From Streptomyces malachitofuscus (GTDB lineage: Bacteria; Actinomycetota; Actinomycetes; Streptomycetales; Streptomycetaceae), in the NCBI RefSeq assembly GCF_014650055.1, contig NZ_BMUF01000006.1, forward strand, positions 416,386-480,385: a stretch of DNA of 64,000 nt, read 5' to 3'. Positions 8,782 through 17,054 of this stretch are shown here, in pieces. Within the stretch, counting starts at the first letter, position 1. Each line of letters starts with the position of its first letter. Below the pieces are notes generated by a model, which was not told the DNA's origin, searched no databases, and saw only the letters and a program-made list of their open reading frames with translations. The position numbers were made by a program, and so were the translations under genes.

Positions 8782-9804
8782 ATGGGTGACGCGGTGGAAC
8801 TCGAGGTGGCCGGCCGGACCGTGCGGCTGTCCAGTCCGGACAAGGTCTTCTTCCCGGAGCACGGCTACACCAAGCTGGACGTCGCCCGCTACTACCAGGC
8901 GGTCGCCCCCGGACTGTTGCGCGCCCTGCGCGACCGGCCCACCACCCTGCAGCGCTACCCCGACGGCATCACCGGCGAGTGGTTCTACCAGAAGCGCGCC
9001 CCCAAGGGCATGCCCGACTGGATCCCCACCGCGCACATCACCTTCCCCAGCGGCCGCAGCGCCGACGAGATGTGCCCCACCGAGGAGGCGGCCGTGGTGT
9101 GGGCGGCCCAGTACGGCACGCTCGTCTTCCACCCCTGGCCGGTGCGCCGCACCGACGTGGACCACCCCGACGAACTGCGCATCGACCTCGACCCGCAGCC
9201 CGGCACCGACTACGACGACGCCGTCCGGGCCGCCGGTGAACTGCGCGCCGTACTCGACGCGTACGGGATGCGCGGCTGGCCGAAGACCTCCGGCGGACGC
9301 GGCCTCCATGTGTTCGTGCCGATCGAACCGCGCTGGACCTTCACCCAGGTCCGCCGCGCCGCCATCGCCGTGGGCCGGGAACTGGAACGCCGGATGCCGG
9401 AGCAGGTGACCATCAAGTGGTGGAAGGAGGAGCGCGGGGAACGCATCTTCGTCGACTACAACCAGACCGCCCGCGACCGCACCATCGCCTCCGCCTACTC
9501 CGTGCGGCCCCACCCGCACGCTCCCGTCTCGGCGCCGCTGCGCTGGGAGGAGGTCGGCGACGCACATCCGCGGGACTTCGACATCACGACCATGCCCGCG
9601 CGCTTCGCCGAACTCGGCGACGTGCACGCGGACATGGACGATCACGCGTTCTCGCTGGAGCCCCTGCTCGAACTCGCCCGCCGCGACGAACACGACCACG
9701 GCCTGGGCGATCTGCCGTACCCGCCCGAGTATCCGAAGATGCCGGGCGAACCCAGCCGGGTACAGCCGAGCCGGGCCAGGAAGCCGAAACCCTCGGCCTC
9801 CTGA
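8782..9804 (+). CDS. LigD-type polymerase/primase (NHEJ polymerase domain protein)
   Basis: Stand-alone archaeo-eukaryotic-primase-type polymerase of the LigD PolDom family, about 340 aa, which fills ends and adds ribonucleotides during non-homologous end joining. Visible motifs are the metal-binding pair in LRIDLDPQPGTDYDD, the SGGRGLHVFVPI block with conserved Ser/His, and IFVDYNQTARDRTIASAYSVRP carrying the third acidic residue. The chosen ATG yields MGDAVELEVAGRTVRLSSPDKVFFPE, the usual start. No ribosome site is seen upstream, so the message may be leaderless. It converges on the following cupredoxin gene. Confidence 0.9.
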   Translation: MGDAVELEVAGRTVRLSSPDKVFFPEHGYTKLDVARYYQAVAPGLLRALRDRPTTLQRYPDGITGEWFYQKRAPKGMPDWIPTAHITFPSGRSADEMCPTEEAAVVWAAQYGTLVFHPWPVRRTDVDHPDELRIDLDPQPGTDYDDAVRAAGELRAVLDAYGMRGWPKTSGGRGLHVFVPIEPRWTFTQVRRAAIAVGRELERRMPEQVTIKWWKEERGERIFVDYNQTARDRTIASAYSVRPHPHAPVSAPLRWEEVGDAHPRDFDITTMPARFAELGDVHADMDDHAFSLEPLLELARRDEHDHGLGDLPYPPEYPKMPGEPSRVQPSRARKPKPSAS

Positions 9805-9832
9805 CCCGGGGGGACCGCAGTACCCGTGGGTG

Positions 9833-12049
9833 CTACAGGTCCTTGATCCGGACGTCCCGGTAGGAGACGACGTCCGTCGTGCCGTGCACCTGCAGTCCGA
9901 TGTAACCGGAGGCGAACCGCCGCCCGTCCGTGCCCGGGTCGTCCGAGCGCGGCGGGGTGAAGTCCTGGCCGCCGGTGTTGTCGAACTCGTTGATCAGCAC
10001 GCCGTTGCGGTAGACCGAGTAGTGCTGGTCCACCACGCGGATCTCGTAGTCGTTCCAGGTGCCCTTCTGCGTCACACCCGCGCCGGCCAGGCCCACCCGG
10101 TCGAAGCCGTAGACGGAGCCGGTCTTGTACATGTCGCCGGTGGGCGAGTCGAACACCTGGATCTCGTGCCCGAACTTGATGGCGGCCCACTCCGGCCGGG
10201 GCTCCTCCGGGTGGTCGTGGATCTGCGGGAACCGCACGAACACACCGGAGTTGGCGTTGCCGGTGCCCGGGGCGTCGTCACGCCACTGGAGCTTCAGCGA
10301 GAAGTCGCCGTACTTGCGCTCGGGGAACCACAGCATGCCCAGTCCGCCCCGGGTGGTGCCGGAGGTGATCGACCCGTCCGGGTTCAGCCCGAACGAACCG
10401 CCGCCCACGTGCTCCCACTTGGCGAACGTCTCCTGGGTGCCGTCGAGGATCTTGCGGTAGCCCTCGGTCTGGCCGGGCTTGCCGATGCCGGACTGACGGG
10501 CGGCCTGGTTGATCGCCCGCTTCTCCCGCTTGTCGATGACCCGTTCCTTCTTGAGCGCGTCCACCACGCTCTGCACATGCTTGAGGAACAGCGCCTGCGA
10601 GGTCCACTCCTTCTCGTCCTCGATCAGCTCACCGATCCGGCAGCGGTTGTTGGTCACCCGGTTCGGCACACCCGAGTCGACCGTGCCGACGAACACCGTC
10701 AACCGCTCGTCGTACTCCGGGCAGTTGGGTGCCGGGACCCCGCCGTCCGCCACGACCGTGAAGCTCACGGTGAGCGGCTCGGAGGTGTTGCCCGCCTTGT
10801 CGCTCGCCCGGTAGGCCACGGTGTGCCGGCCCGCCCGGTCGACGACCACGGGCCCGGTGTAGGCCAGGTACGGGCCGCCGTCCAGCGAGTACTCGACGGC
10901 CGCGACACCGGAACCCCCGTGCCCGTCGTCCGCGGTGACGGTCACGGTGGCGTCACCGACGTACGCGCCGTCGGAGTTCCTGGTGCCCTCCACGGTCACG
11001 CCGGTCGCCGGCGGGGTGGTGTCCTGCGGGGGAGCGGCGACGACGGTGAACTCCACGCTCTTGGCCGCCGCCGCGTTGCCCGCCTTGTCGGTGGCGCGGT
11101 AGCGCACGGTGTGCGTGCCCACCGCGTGCACCATCACCGGTCCGGTGTACGCCTGCCAGGGACCGTCGGCCCCGAGGGCGTACTCGATGGTGTTGACGCC
11201 GGAGCCGGTGTCGGACGCGGTGACGGTGACCGTCGCCATGTCGATGTAGGCGCCGTCGTCGTTCTTCTCGCCGTCCACCGTCGCCGAGGTCTCCGGCGCG
11301 GTGGTGTCGTCCGTCGGCGGCGGGACGACGGTGAAGGCGACGCTCTTCTCCGCCGAGACGTTGCCCGCCTTGTCCAGGGCGCGGTAGCGCACCGTGTGCG
11401 CACCGACCTGGTCGACGACCACCGGGGCGGTGTACGGCTGCCAGGCGCCGTCGGCCCCGAGGGCGTACTCGATCCGGTCCACGCCCGAGTCGTCGTCCGT
11501 GGCCTCGAGGGCCACGCTCGCCGAACCGACGTACTCGCCCTTGTCGTTCTGCGAGCCCGTCACCTTCGCCGTGGCCTCGGGAGCGGTGGTGTCCTCGCCG
11601 CTGCCCTCGGTCACCGTCAGGATGCCCTGCATCTCCCCGTGGCCGGGGATGGTGCAGTGGTAGAAGTAGCGGCCCGGGGTGAGCGTCACCTCCGCGGTGT
11701 GCCGGCCGCCCTGGGCGTCACTGGGATTGGCCAGGATGTTGAGCTGGACGTCGTTGTTGAACTCCGGGTCGGAGGTCACGAACGTCAGTGTGTGCGGCAT
11801 GCCGGTGGTGTTGCCGGTGGCCGCGCTGTTCTCGAAGACGATCGTCGCCGGGCCGGCCACCGCGGTCGTCGGCGCCGAGGTGTACTCGGTGATGCTGTCG
11901 CCCGCGGTCCAGGTGAGCACCTGCGCCGCCGCCTCGTCGGCCGTGGACCCGGACTCGCCGGCCGAGGACGTCGTCTGCAGTCCGAGCATCATCAGCAGGG
12001 CGGCCAGCAGGCCGGCCCACACTCTTCGTTTCCGTGTCACTGGTTTCAT
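9833..12049 (-). CDS. Secreted cupredoxin / Ig-like repeat / 3-ketosugar hydrolase (DUF1080) protein
   Basis: A 738-aa exported multidomain protein. In order it has a signal peptide (RKRRVWAGLLAALLMMLG), then a cupredoxin domain with type-1 copper ligands visible as PHTLTF and YFYHCTIPGHGEM. Three copies follow of an OmpL47/Ig-like repeat of about 95 aa (TTAPE...GVxxIEYALGADGxWQPYT...HTVRYRAxDKAGN). The C-terminal domain is DUF1080, now called 3-keto-disaccharide hydrolase (YRKILDGTQETFAKW...GLGMLWFPERKYGDFSL...HGTTDVVSYRDVRIKDL). The ATG overlaps the upstream gene's stop (ATGA), so the two are coupled. The likely role is cleaving oxidised sugars outside the cell, with the copper domain handling electrons (inferred). 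Confidence 0.85.
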   Translation of the reverse strand: MKPVTRKRRVWAGLLAALLMMLGLQTTSSAGESGSTADEAAAQVLTWTAGDSITEYTSAPTTAVAGPATIVFENSAATGNTTGMPHTLTFVTSDPEFNNDVQLNILANPSDAQGGRHTAEVTLTPGRYFYHCTIPGHGEMQGILTVTEGSGEDTTAPEATAKVTGSQNDKGEYVGSASVALEATDDDSGVDRIEYALGADGAWQPYTAPVVVDQVGAHTVRYRALDKAGNVSAEKSVAFTVVPPPTDDTTAPETSATVDGEKNDDGAYIDMATVTVTASDTGSGVNTIEYALGADGPWQAYTGPVMVHAVGTHTVRYRATDKAGNAAAAKSVEFTVVAAPPQDTTPPATGVTVEGTRNSDGAYVGDATVTVTADDGHGGSGVAAVEYSLDGGPYLAYTGPVVVDRAGRHTVAYRASDKAGNTSEPLTVSFTVVADGGVPAPNCPEYDERLTVFVGTVDSGVPNRVTNNRCRIGELIEDEKEWTSQALFLKHVQSVVDALKKERVIDKREKRAINQAARQSGIGKPGQTEGYRKILDGTQETFAKWEHVGGGSFGLNPDGSITSGTTRGGLGMLWFPERKYGDFSLKLQWRDDAPGTGNANSGVFVRFPQIHDHPEEPRPEWAAIKFGHEIQVFDSPTGDMYKTGSVYGFDRVGLAGAGVTQKGTWNDYEIRVVDQHYSVYRNGVLINEFDNTGGQDFTPPRSDDPGTDGRRFASGYIGLQVHGTTDVVSYRDVRIKDL

Positions 12050-14556
12050 CCGGCCTTCCTCGCCAGCTGCCCGGCGGCCGGGGTCGGGCCGCCGCCCGTG
12101 TAGGTGACCCGCCACAGCGCGGACTTGGCGTCCGAGGTGAAGAAGCCGCGGCCGTAGTCGAGGACGTACAGCGCACCGTCCGGACCGAACTTCCAGCCCA
12201 TCAGGTTCCTGATGCCGTCGTTGCCCACGGGCACGATCTTCTTCAGGGACTCCGAGTGCACCGGAAGACCGCCGTCGCCCTGCGTCTTCGGGTCCATGAG
12301 CACCGCGTTGCGCGGCTGGTCGGCGTCGTAGAAGTCACCGACGAACCACTTGCCGTCCCAGTAGGCCGGCCACTTGACGTCACTGGCACTGCCCGCGTCG
12401 TAGCGGTAGACCGGGCCGTTCATCGCGGCCTGGCCGCCGCCCTTCAGCCAGGGCAGCCGGTAGGTGGCCTGGTCCTGCACGTACGACGGGATGCCGTTCG
12501 CGTCGCGCGGGTAGTCCGGGGCGCCGCCCTGCGGCGAGTACCAGATGTTGTTGCCGGTCACCGGCGGCAGATTGACCAGGCCGTCGTTGTTCGGCGACTC
12601 GTTCTTCGGGTGGTCGCAGTCGTACCAGCCGAGCGGCTTGGACGGGTCCGGCAGGTTGCGGTCCCGGTAGGGCTGCTTGTTGCCCATGCAGTACGGCCAG
12701 CCGCGGTTGGACGCCTCCGTGATGACGGCGAACGTGTCGTACTTCGCCGGGCCCCATACGGTCGACGGGGAACCGGCGTCCGGGCCGACCCAGCCCGCGT
12801 AGAGGATGTCGGTCTTCTTGTCGACGGAGATGCGCGCCGGGTTGCGCACACCCATCACATAGATCTCGCCGCGCGTCTTGCCGCCGCCCTCGGCGGTCTC
12901 CTCGCCGGTGAACAGGTTGCCCTCGGGGAGGGTGTACGTGCCATCCGGTTCGGGGTGGATGCGCAGGATCTTGCCGTTGAGGTTGTTGGTGTTGCCGGCC
13001 GTGCGGCGCGCGTCCGCGAAGGACACGCCCTTGAAGTTGGGCTCGGGGTTGTTGCCCGAGTAACCGCCGCTGAAGCCGCTGGAGTTGTTGTCACCGGTGG
13101 CGATGTACAGGTTGCCCTTGGAGTCCCAGGCCATCCCGCCGCCGGCGTGGCAGCAGCTGTGGATCTGCACCGGCCACTTCAGCAGCACCTTCTCGCTGCT
13201 CAGGTCCAGCTTGTCGGTGGCGTGGTCGAGCGTGAAGCGGGAGACCCGCCGCTCGGCCATACGGGTGTCCCGGTTGATCTCGGAGTGGGGCGTGTAGTGC
13301 AGGTACACCCATCCGTTCTTCTCGAACGCCGGGTCCAGTTCGATGCCGAGCAGGCCCTCCTCGACCTTCCTCAGCTCGTCGCCGCCGCCCTTGTTGCCGA
13401 AGACCGTGAGCGCTCCGGCCAGGGTGACCTTCTCGGTCTTCGGGTCGTAGACGTGGATCTCGCCCTTGCCCTTGCCGATGTCCGGGTCGTTCCAGTCGGT
13501 GACCACGGGCTGCGAGGCGTCCGCGCCGCCGCGGCCGATGTAGAAGACCCGTCCGTCGGGGGCGGTGACCAGGCCGTGCGGCTCGCCGATCTGGTCGTTC
13601 TGCCCGGGCTGGTTGGGCTTGGTGAGCCGCTCCGCCTTGTAGTTGCCGGTGATGGTGGCCTTGCAGTCGGCCTGCACGAGCCGGTTGGTCCACAGCAGGG
13701 CGCCGCGCAGATGGTCGCGGAAGTCGGTCTCGTCGTACGACGACACCGTGCCGCCCATACCGGTGTAGAAGGACCGGCCGCCGTCGTAGTCACGGCACCA
13801 GCTGACCGGGTGGTCCCAGCCGCCCGCGCCCGCACCGGGCGCGTAGGTCGACTCGCGGACCCTGGCCACCGTGTGCACGTCGCCGGACGGGTTCTTCACC
13901 CAGTTCAGCCATTTGTCGGGCCGCTTCCACTCCATCGGCAGACCCTTGGTCGCCGGATGCGCGCGGTCGCCGACCTCGACGGTCGCCCGCTGCACCTTGT
14001 CGGGGCTCGAGGCGGCCGGGCGTGCGCCGATCAGACCGGTGAACCAGTCCGAGTACGGCTCCGCGCGGGCGGCGTCGTGCAGACCGACGAAACCGCCGCC
14101 GGCCTCCATGTACGCCTCGAGACCGGCCTCCTGGTCCGGGTCGAGGACGTCACCGCCGCCGGTCAGGAACACGATGGTGTTGAACCGGCCCAGCTTCTTG
14201 GCGTTGGTGAAGACCGAGGCGTCGCCGGTGGCGGTGACCTGGAACCGCTGCTCCGCCGGGCCGGAGAGCCCGATCTTCTCGATCGCCGCGATCCCGGCGT
14301 TCACCAGGGGCGACTCGTCGCCGCCGGCCGCCGAACCGTGGAACAGCAGCACACGTACGTTCGCGCCGCCCGGGGGCGACTTGATGGACATCGTTGTCAA
14401 GGACGGATCCGGGGCCGGGCGCGCGCTGGCGGCGGGACCCGACAGCAGTCCGGCGGCGACGGCCCCGGCGGTCACAGTGGCCGCCCAGATCCGTCGTCTC
14501 GTTCTCGTCCTTCGTGCGCTCGTGGCGCTCGACGTGCTCAACCCTCTTAAGCGCAT
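12046..14556 (-). CDS. Secreted ThuA-domain / PQQ-type sugar dehydrogenase fusion
   Basis: An exported protein of 836 aa. A twin-arginine-rich signal (RRTRTRRRIWAATVTAG) leads to a ThuA-like domain (VLLFHGSAAGGDE..., FLTGGGDVLDPDQEAGLEAYMEAGGGFVGLHDAAR, about residues 65-290). A beta-propeller of the glucose/sorbosone dehydrogenase family fills the rest. It begins with GEPHGLVTAPDGRVFYIGR and includes CHAGGGMAWDSKGNLYIATGDN, where the His fits the catalytic base, VMGVRNPARI, and ends LMGWKFGPDGALYVLDYGRG. ThuA proteins are linked to 3-keto-trehalose formation, and the propeller family uses PQQ. The start 13 codons inside the longest frame (MRLRGLSTSS) is an inference. Confidence 0.85.
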   Translation of the reverse strand: MRLRGLSTSSATSARRTRTRRRIWAATVTAGAVAAGLLSGPAASARPAPDPSLTTMSIKSPPGGANVRVLLFHGSAAGGDESPLVNAGIAAIEKIGLSGPAEQRFQVTATGDASVFTNAKKLGRFNTIVFLTGGGDVLDPDQEAGLEAYMEAGGGFVGLHDAARAEPYSDWFTGLIGARPAASSPDKVQRATVEVGDRAHPATKGLPMEWKRPDKWLNWVKNPSGDVHTVARVRESTYAPGAGAGGWDHPVSWCRDYDGGRSFYTGMGGTVSSYDETDFRDHLRGALLWTNRLVQADCKATITGNYKAERLTKPNQPGQNDQIGEPHGLVTAPDGRVFYIGRGGADASQPVVTDWNDPDIGKGKGEIHVYDPKTEKVTLAGALTVFGNKGGGDELRKVEEGLLGIELDPAFEKNGWVYLHYTPHSEINRDTRMAERRVSRFTLDHATDKLDLSSEKVLLKWPVQIHSCCHAGGGMAWDSKGNLYIATGDNNSSGFSGGYSGNNPEPNFKGVSFADARRTAGNTNNLNGKILRIHPEPDGTYTLPEGNLFTGEETAEGGGKTRGEIYVMGVRNPARISVDKKTDILYAGWVGPDAGSPSTVWGPAKYDTFAVITEASNRGWPYCMGNKQPYRDRNLPDPSKPLGWYDCDHPKNESPNNDGLVNLPPVTGNNIWYSPQGGAPDYPRDANGIPSYVQDQATYRLPWLKGGGQAAMNGPVYRYDAGSASDVKWPAYWDGKWFVGDFYDADQPRNAVLMDPKTQGDGGLPVHSESLKKIVPVGNDGIRNLMGWKFGPDGALYVLDYGRGFFTSDAKSALWRVTYTGGGPTPAAGQLARKAG

Positions 14557-14757
14557 GGGTTCTTGATGCGATGTGGACCGCACGTGGCCACCCACCCCTC
14601 CTCGGTCGCAGCAACAGCGTCAAGGAAGCTAGACCTCTTTGCGCCACACGCCAATACCTATCGCAGCAATGAACCAAACTTTGTCCTGAGTGTGGATAAA
14701 CAGCGGGGTGGCCGCTACGGTTTCCCAGGTTCATGACAGCCACGTGGGGAGTTCGGC
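14557..14757. promoter_or_regulatory. Divergent promoter region of sugar-oxidation operon and laccase
   Basis: The 201-bp gap separates the minus-strand ThuA/dehydrogenase operon from the plus-strand laccase. It contains an AT-rich block at about 14636-14702, unusual for this DNA, that probably holds the back-to-back promoters. TACGGT at about 14717-14722 is a plausible -10 for the laccase, and GGGGAG sits seven bases before its ATG. No clear copper-responsive or LacI-type dyad was recognised here. Confidence 0.4.
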
Positions 14758-15750
14758 ATGGACAGACGCGGGTTCAACCGTCGGGTACTGCTGGGCGGCG
14801 CCGTAGCGGCGACATCGTTGTCCATCGCGCCCGAGGCCGTGAGCGCGGACAAGCCGGCGAAGACCGCGCCCGCCGGCGGCGAGGTGCGGCGCATCAAGAT
14901 GTACGCCGAACGGCTGGACGGCGGACAGATGGGCTACGGCTTCGAGAAGGGCAAGGCGTCCATCCCCGGCCCCCTGATCGAGCTCAACGAGGGCGACACC
15001 CTGCACATCGAGTTCGAGAACACCATGGACGTACCCGTGAGCCTGCACGTCCACGGCCTCGACTACGAGATCTCCAGCGACGGCACCAAGCAGAACAAGA
15101 GCCACGTCGAGCCCGGCGGCACCCGCACCTACACCTGGCGCACCCACAAGCCGGGCCGGCGCTCCGACGGAACCTGGCGGGCGGGCAGCGCCGGCTACTG
15201 GCACTACCACGACCACGTCGTCGGCACGGTGCACGGCACCGGAGGCATCCGCAACGGCCTCTACGGCCCCGTGATCGTCCGCCGCAAGGGCGACGTCCTG
15301 CCCGACGCCACCCACACCATCGTCTTCAACGACATGTCGATCAACAACAGGCCCGCCCACACCGGCCCCAACTTCGAGGCCACCGTGGGCGACCGCGTCG
15401 AGATCGTCATGATCACGCACGGCGAGTTCTACCACACCTTCCACATGCACGGTCACCGCTGGGCCGACAACCGCACCGGCATGCTCACCGGGCCCGACGA
15501 CCCGAGCCAGGTCATCGACAACAAGATCTGCGGCCCCGCCGACTCCTTCGGCTTCCAGATCATCGCGGGGGAGGGCGTCGGAGCGGGCGCCTGGATGTAC
15601 CACTGCCATGTCCAGAGCCACTCCGACATGGGCATGGTCGGCCTGTTCCTGGTGAAGAAACCGGACGGCACGATCCCGGGGTACGACCCGGACGAACACG
15701 AGCACGCCCATGAGCCCGCCGCCGAGGAGGAGCCGACGCACGAGCACTGA
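14758..15750 (+). CDS. Two-domain multicopper oxidase (small laccase, SLAC type), Tat-exported
   Basis: Secreted laccase of 330 aa that oxidises phenolic compounds with reduction of oxygen to water and acts as a homotrimer in this family. The N-terminus MDRRGFNRRVLLGG carries a twin-arginine export motif. All four copper-binding motifs are visible: LHVHGLDY, WHYHDHVVG, HTFHMHGHRW and the type-1/type-2/3 bridge MYHCHVQSHSDMGM. Only two cupredoxin domains are present, as in S. coelicolor SLAC, to which I recall it being very close. The histidine-rich tail (DEHEHAHE...HEH) may add metal binding. A strong GGGGAG ribosome site precedes the ATG. Confidence 0.95.
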   Translation: MDRRGFNRRVLLGGAVAATSLSIAPEAVSADKPAKTAPAGGEVRRIKMYAERLDGGQMGYGFEKGKASIPGPLIELNEGDTLHIEFENTMDVPVSLHVHGLDYEISSDGTKQNKSHVEPGGTRTYTWRTHKPGRRSDGTWRAGSAGYWHYHDHVVGTVHGTGGIRNGLYGPVIVRRKGDVLPDATHTIVFNDMSINNRPAHTGPNFEATVGDRVEIVMITHGEFYHTFHMHGHRWADNRTGMLTGPDDPSQVIDNKICGPADSFGFQIIAGEGVGAGAWMYHCHVQSHSDMGMVGLFLVKKPDGTIPGYDPDEHEHAHEPAAEEEPTHEH

Positions 15751-15767
15751 CGGCTCCGGACATGATC

Positions 15768-15781
15768 CGAGAGCGCTCTCG
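15768..15781. promoter_or_regulatory. Perfect LacI-family operator palindrome
   Basis: CGAGAGCGCTCTCG is a perfect 14-bp palindrome with the central CG step typical of LacI/GalR operators. It lies 55 bases upstream of the LacI gene start and just after the laccase stop, so it most likely serves autoregulation. The matching of the protein to this site is inferred from position. Confidence 0.7.
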
Positions 15782-15836
15782 CCCGTGGAGGGGCCGGGGA
15801 TATCCTTTCCGGCATCCGCAGGTGAGGAGCGCCCAA

Positions 15837-16865
15837 GTGACCGAGACAGTGCCGCGCCCCACGCTGGAGGCGGTGGCCGCACGGGCCGGGGTATCCCGGG
15901 CCACGGTCTCCCGCGTGGTCAACGGTTCCGACGCGGTGCGTGAACCCCTGGCCGAACGGGTGAGGCAGGCGGTGGAAGAACTCGGGTACGTCCCCAACCA
16001 GGCCGCCCGCAGCCTGGTGACGAAGCGGCACGACGCCGTCGCCGTCATCGTCGCCGAACCGGAGACCCGCGTCTTCGCCGACCCCTTCTTCGCCCGCCAG
16101 CTGCGCGGCATCAGCAAGGAACTGACCGCCCACGACAACCAGCTCGTCCTGCTGCTCACCGAGGACCGCGACGACCACGCCCGCGTCGGCCGCTATCTCG
16201 CCGGCGGCCATGTCGACGGCGCGCTGGTCATCTCGCTCCACGTCGACGACCCGCTGCCCGGCCTGATCCGCAGCGCCGGGGTGCCGACCGTGTTCGGCGG
16301 CCGGCCCGACTTCAGCGGCGGGCGGGACGGCGTCGTCTACGTCGACTGCGACAACCGGGGCGGTGCCCGCGACGCCGTACGGCATCTCATCGGCCTCGGC
16401 CGGGGCCGCATCGCCCACATCACCGGTGCCCTCGACCAGACCTCGGCCGTGGACCGGCTCGACGGCTACCGCGACGCCGTGGTCGGCGCCGATCCCCGGC
16501 TGGTCGTGGAGGGCGACTTCACCTCGGCGAGCGGCGAGCGGGCGATGCGGGAACTCCTCGACCGCAGCCCCGGCCTCGACGCGGTGTTCGCCGCCAACGA
16601 CCTCATGGCGGCGGGCGCGCTGCGCGTGCTGCGCGAACGGGGGCGGCGGGTGCCGGACGACGTGGCGGTGGTCGGGTTCGACGACATGCTGCCGATCGCC
16701 GAACAGACGGAACCCCCGCTCACCACGGTCCGCCAGGACATAGAGGAGATGGGACGCCTGATGGCCCGCCTGTTGCTGCGCACGCTCGACGGCACGGGTG
16801 CCGAGGATCAGGCCGCGGGCGGCCTGATCCTCCCGACCACACTGATCCGCCGCGCGTCGGCGTGA
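15837..16865 (+). CDS. LacI-family transcriptional regulator
   Basis: Sugar-responsive LacI/GalR repressor of 342 aa. The helix-turn-helix and hinge are at the N-terminus (TLEAVAARAGVSRATVSRVVNGSDAV, then ERVRQAVEELGYVPNQAARSLV), followed by a periplasmic-binding-protein-like effector domain with DGALVISLH, VAVVGFDDM and LTTVRQD. The open frame begins earlier, but the GTG chosen here has a GAGGAG ribosome site and gives the standard N-terminus. Lying directly after the laccase, it may control that gene or the divergent sugar-oxidation operon; only the operator in its own upstream region is visible. Confidence 0.9.
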   Translation: MTETVPRPTLEAVAARAGVSRATVSRVVNGSDAVREPLAERVRQAVEELGYVPNQAARSLVTKRHDAVAVIVAEPETRVFADPFFARQLRGISKELTAHDNQLVLLLTEDRDDHARVGRYLAGGHVDGALVISLHVDDPLPGLIRSAGVPTVFGGRPDFSGGRDGVVYVDCDNRGGARDAVRHLIGLGRGRIAHITGALDQTSAVDRLDGYRDAVVGADPRLVVEGDFTSASGERAMRELLDRSPGLDAVFAANDLMAAGALRVLRERGRRVPDDVAVVGFDDMLPIAEQTEPPLTTVRQDIEEMGRLMARLLLRTLDGTGAEDQAAGGLILPTTLIRRASA

Positions 16866-16899
16866 CCCCCGACGGGCTGAATGCTGCCGCCCCGCACCA

Positions 16900-16955
16900 T
16901 TCAGCCCCTCCGGCGTTTGAGGAGCGGGGGTCCGGGGGCAGCGCCCCCGGGGACG
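16900..16955 (+). repeat. Dispersed Streptomyces intergenic repeat with hairpin
   Basis: The stretch TTCAGCCCCTCCGGCGTTTG...GAGG...GGGTCC followed by a CCGGGGGC/GCCCCCGG stem (16932-16950, triloop AGC) matches a motif I know recurs between genes in many Streptomyces genomes. The hairpin has no T-tract but could end transcription of the LacI gene. Its biological role is not established. Confidence 0.6.
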
Positions 16956-17010
16956 GGACGGCGCGGCGGGGGCGAGAAACGCTGCGCCCGTCCGGGTGCT
17001 CCGGCGGTGA

Positions 17011-17033
17011 TTGTCAGTGGCCGGTGGAAGACT
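17011..17033 (+). promoter_or_regulatory. Possible LexA-independent damage-type promoter, weak -10
   Basis: TTGTCAGTG followed by eight bases and AAGACT resembles the actinobacterial RecA-independent DNA-damage promoter (TTGTCRGTG-N8-TANNNT), except that the first -10 base is A instead of T. It lies 22 bases upstream of the VOC gene. The better match in this window is at 39827-39848. Confidence 0.35.
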
Positions 17034-17054
17034 CCCACCGGAGGAGGAGACACC

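Noticed and set aside
9830..14550. Two long plus-strand open frames opposite the cupredoxin and ThuA genes
   Set aside because: The residues are biased (V/G/R/H) with no motifs, while the minus strand has clear domains.
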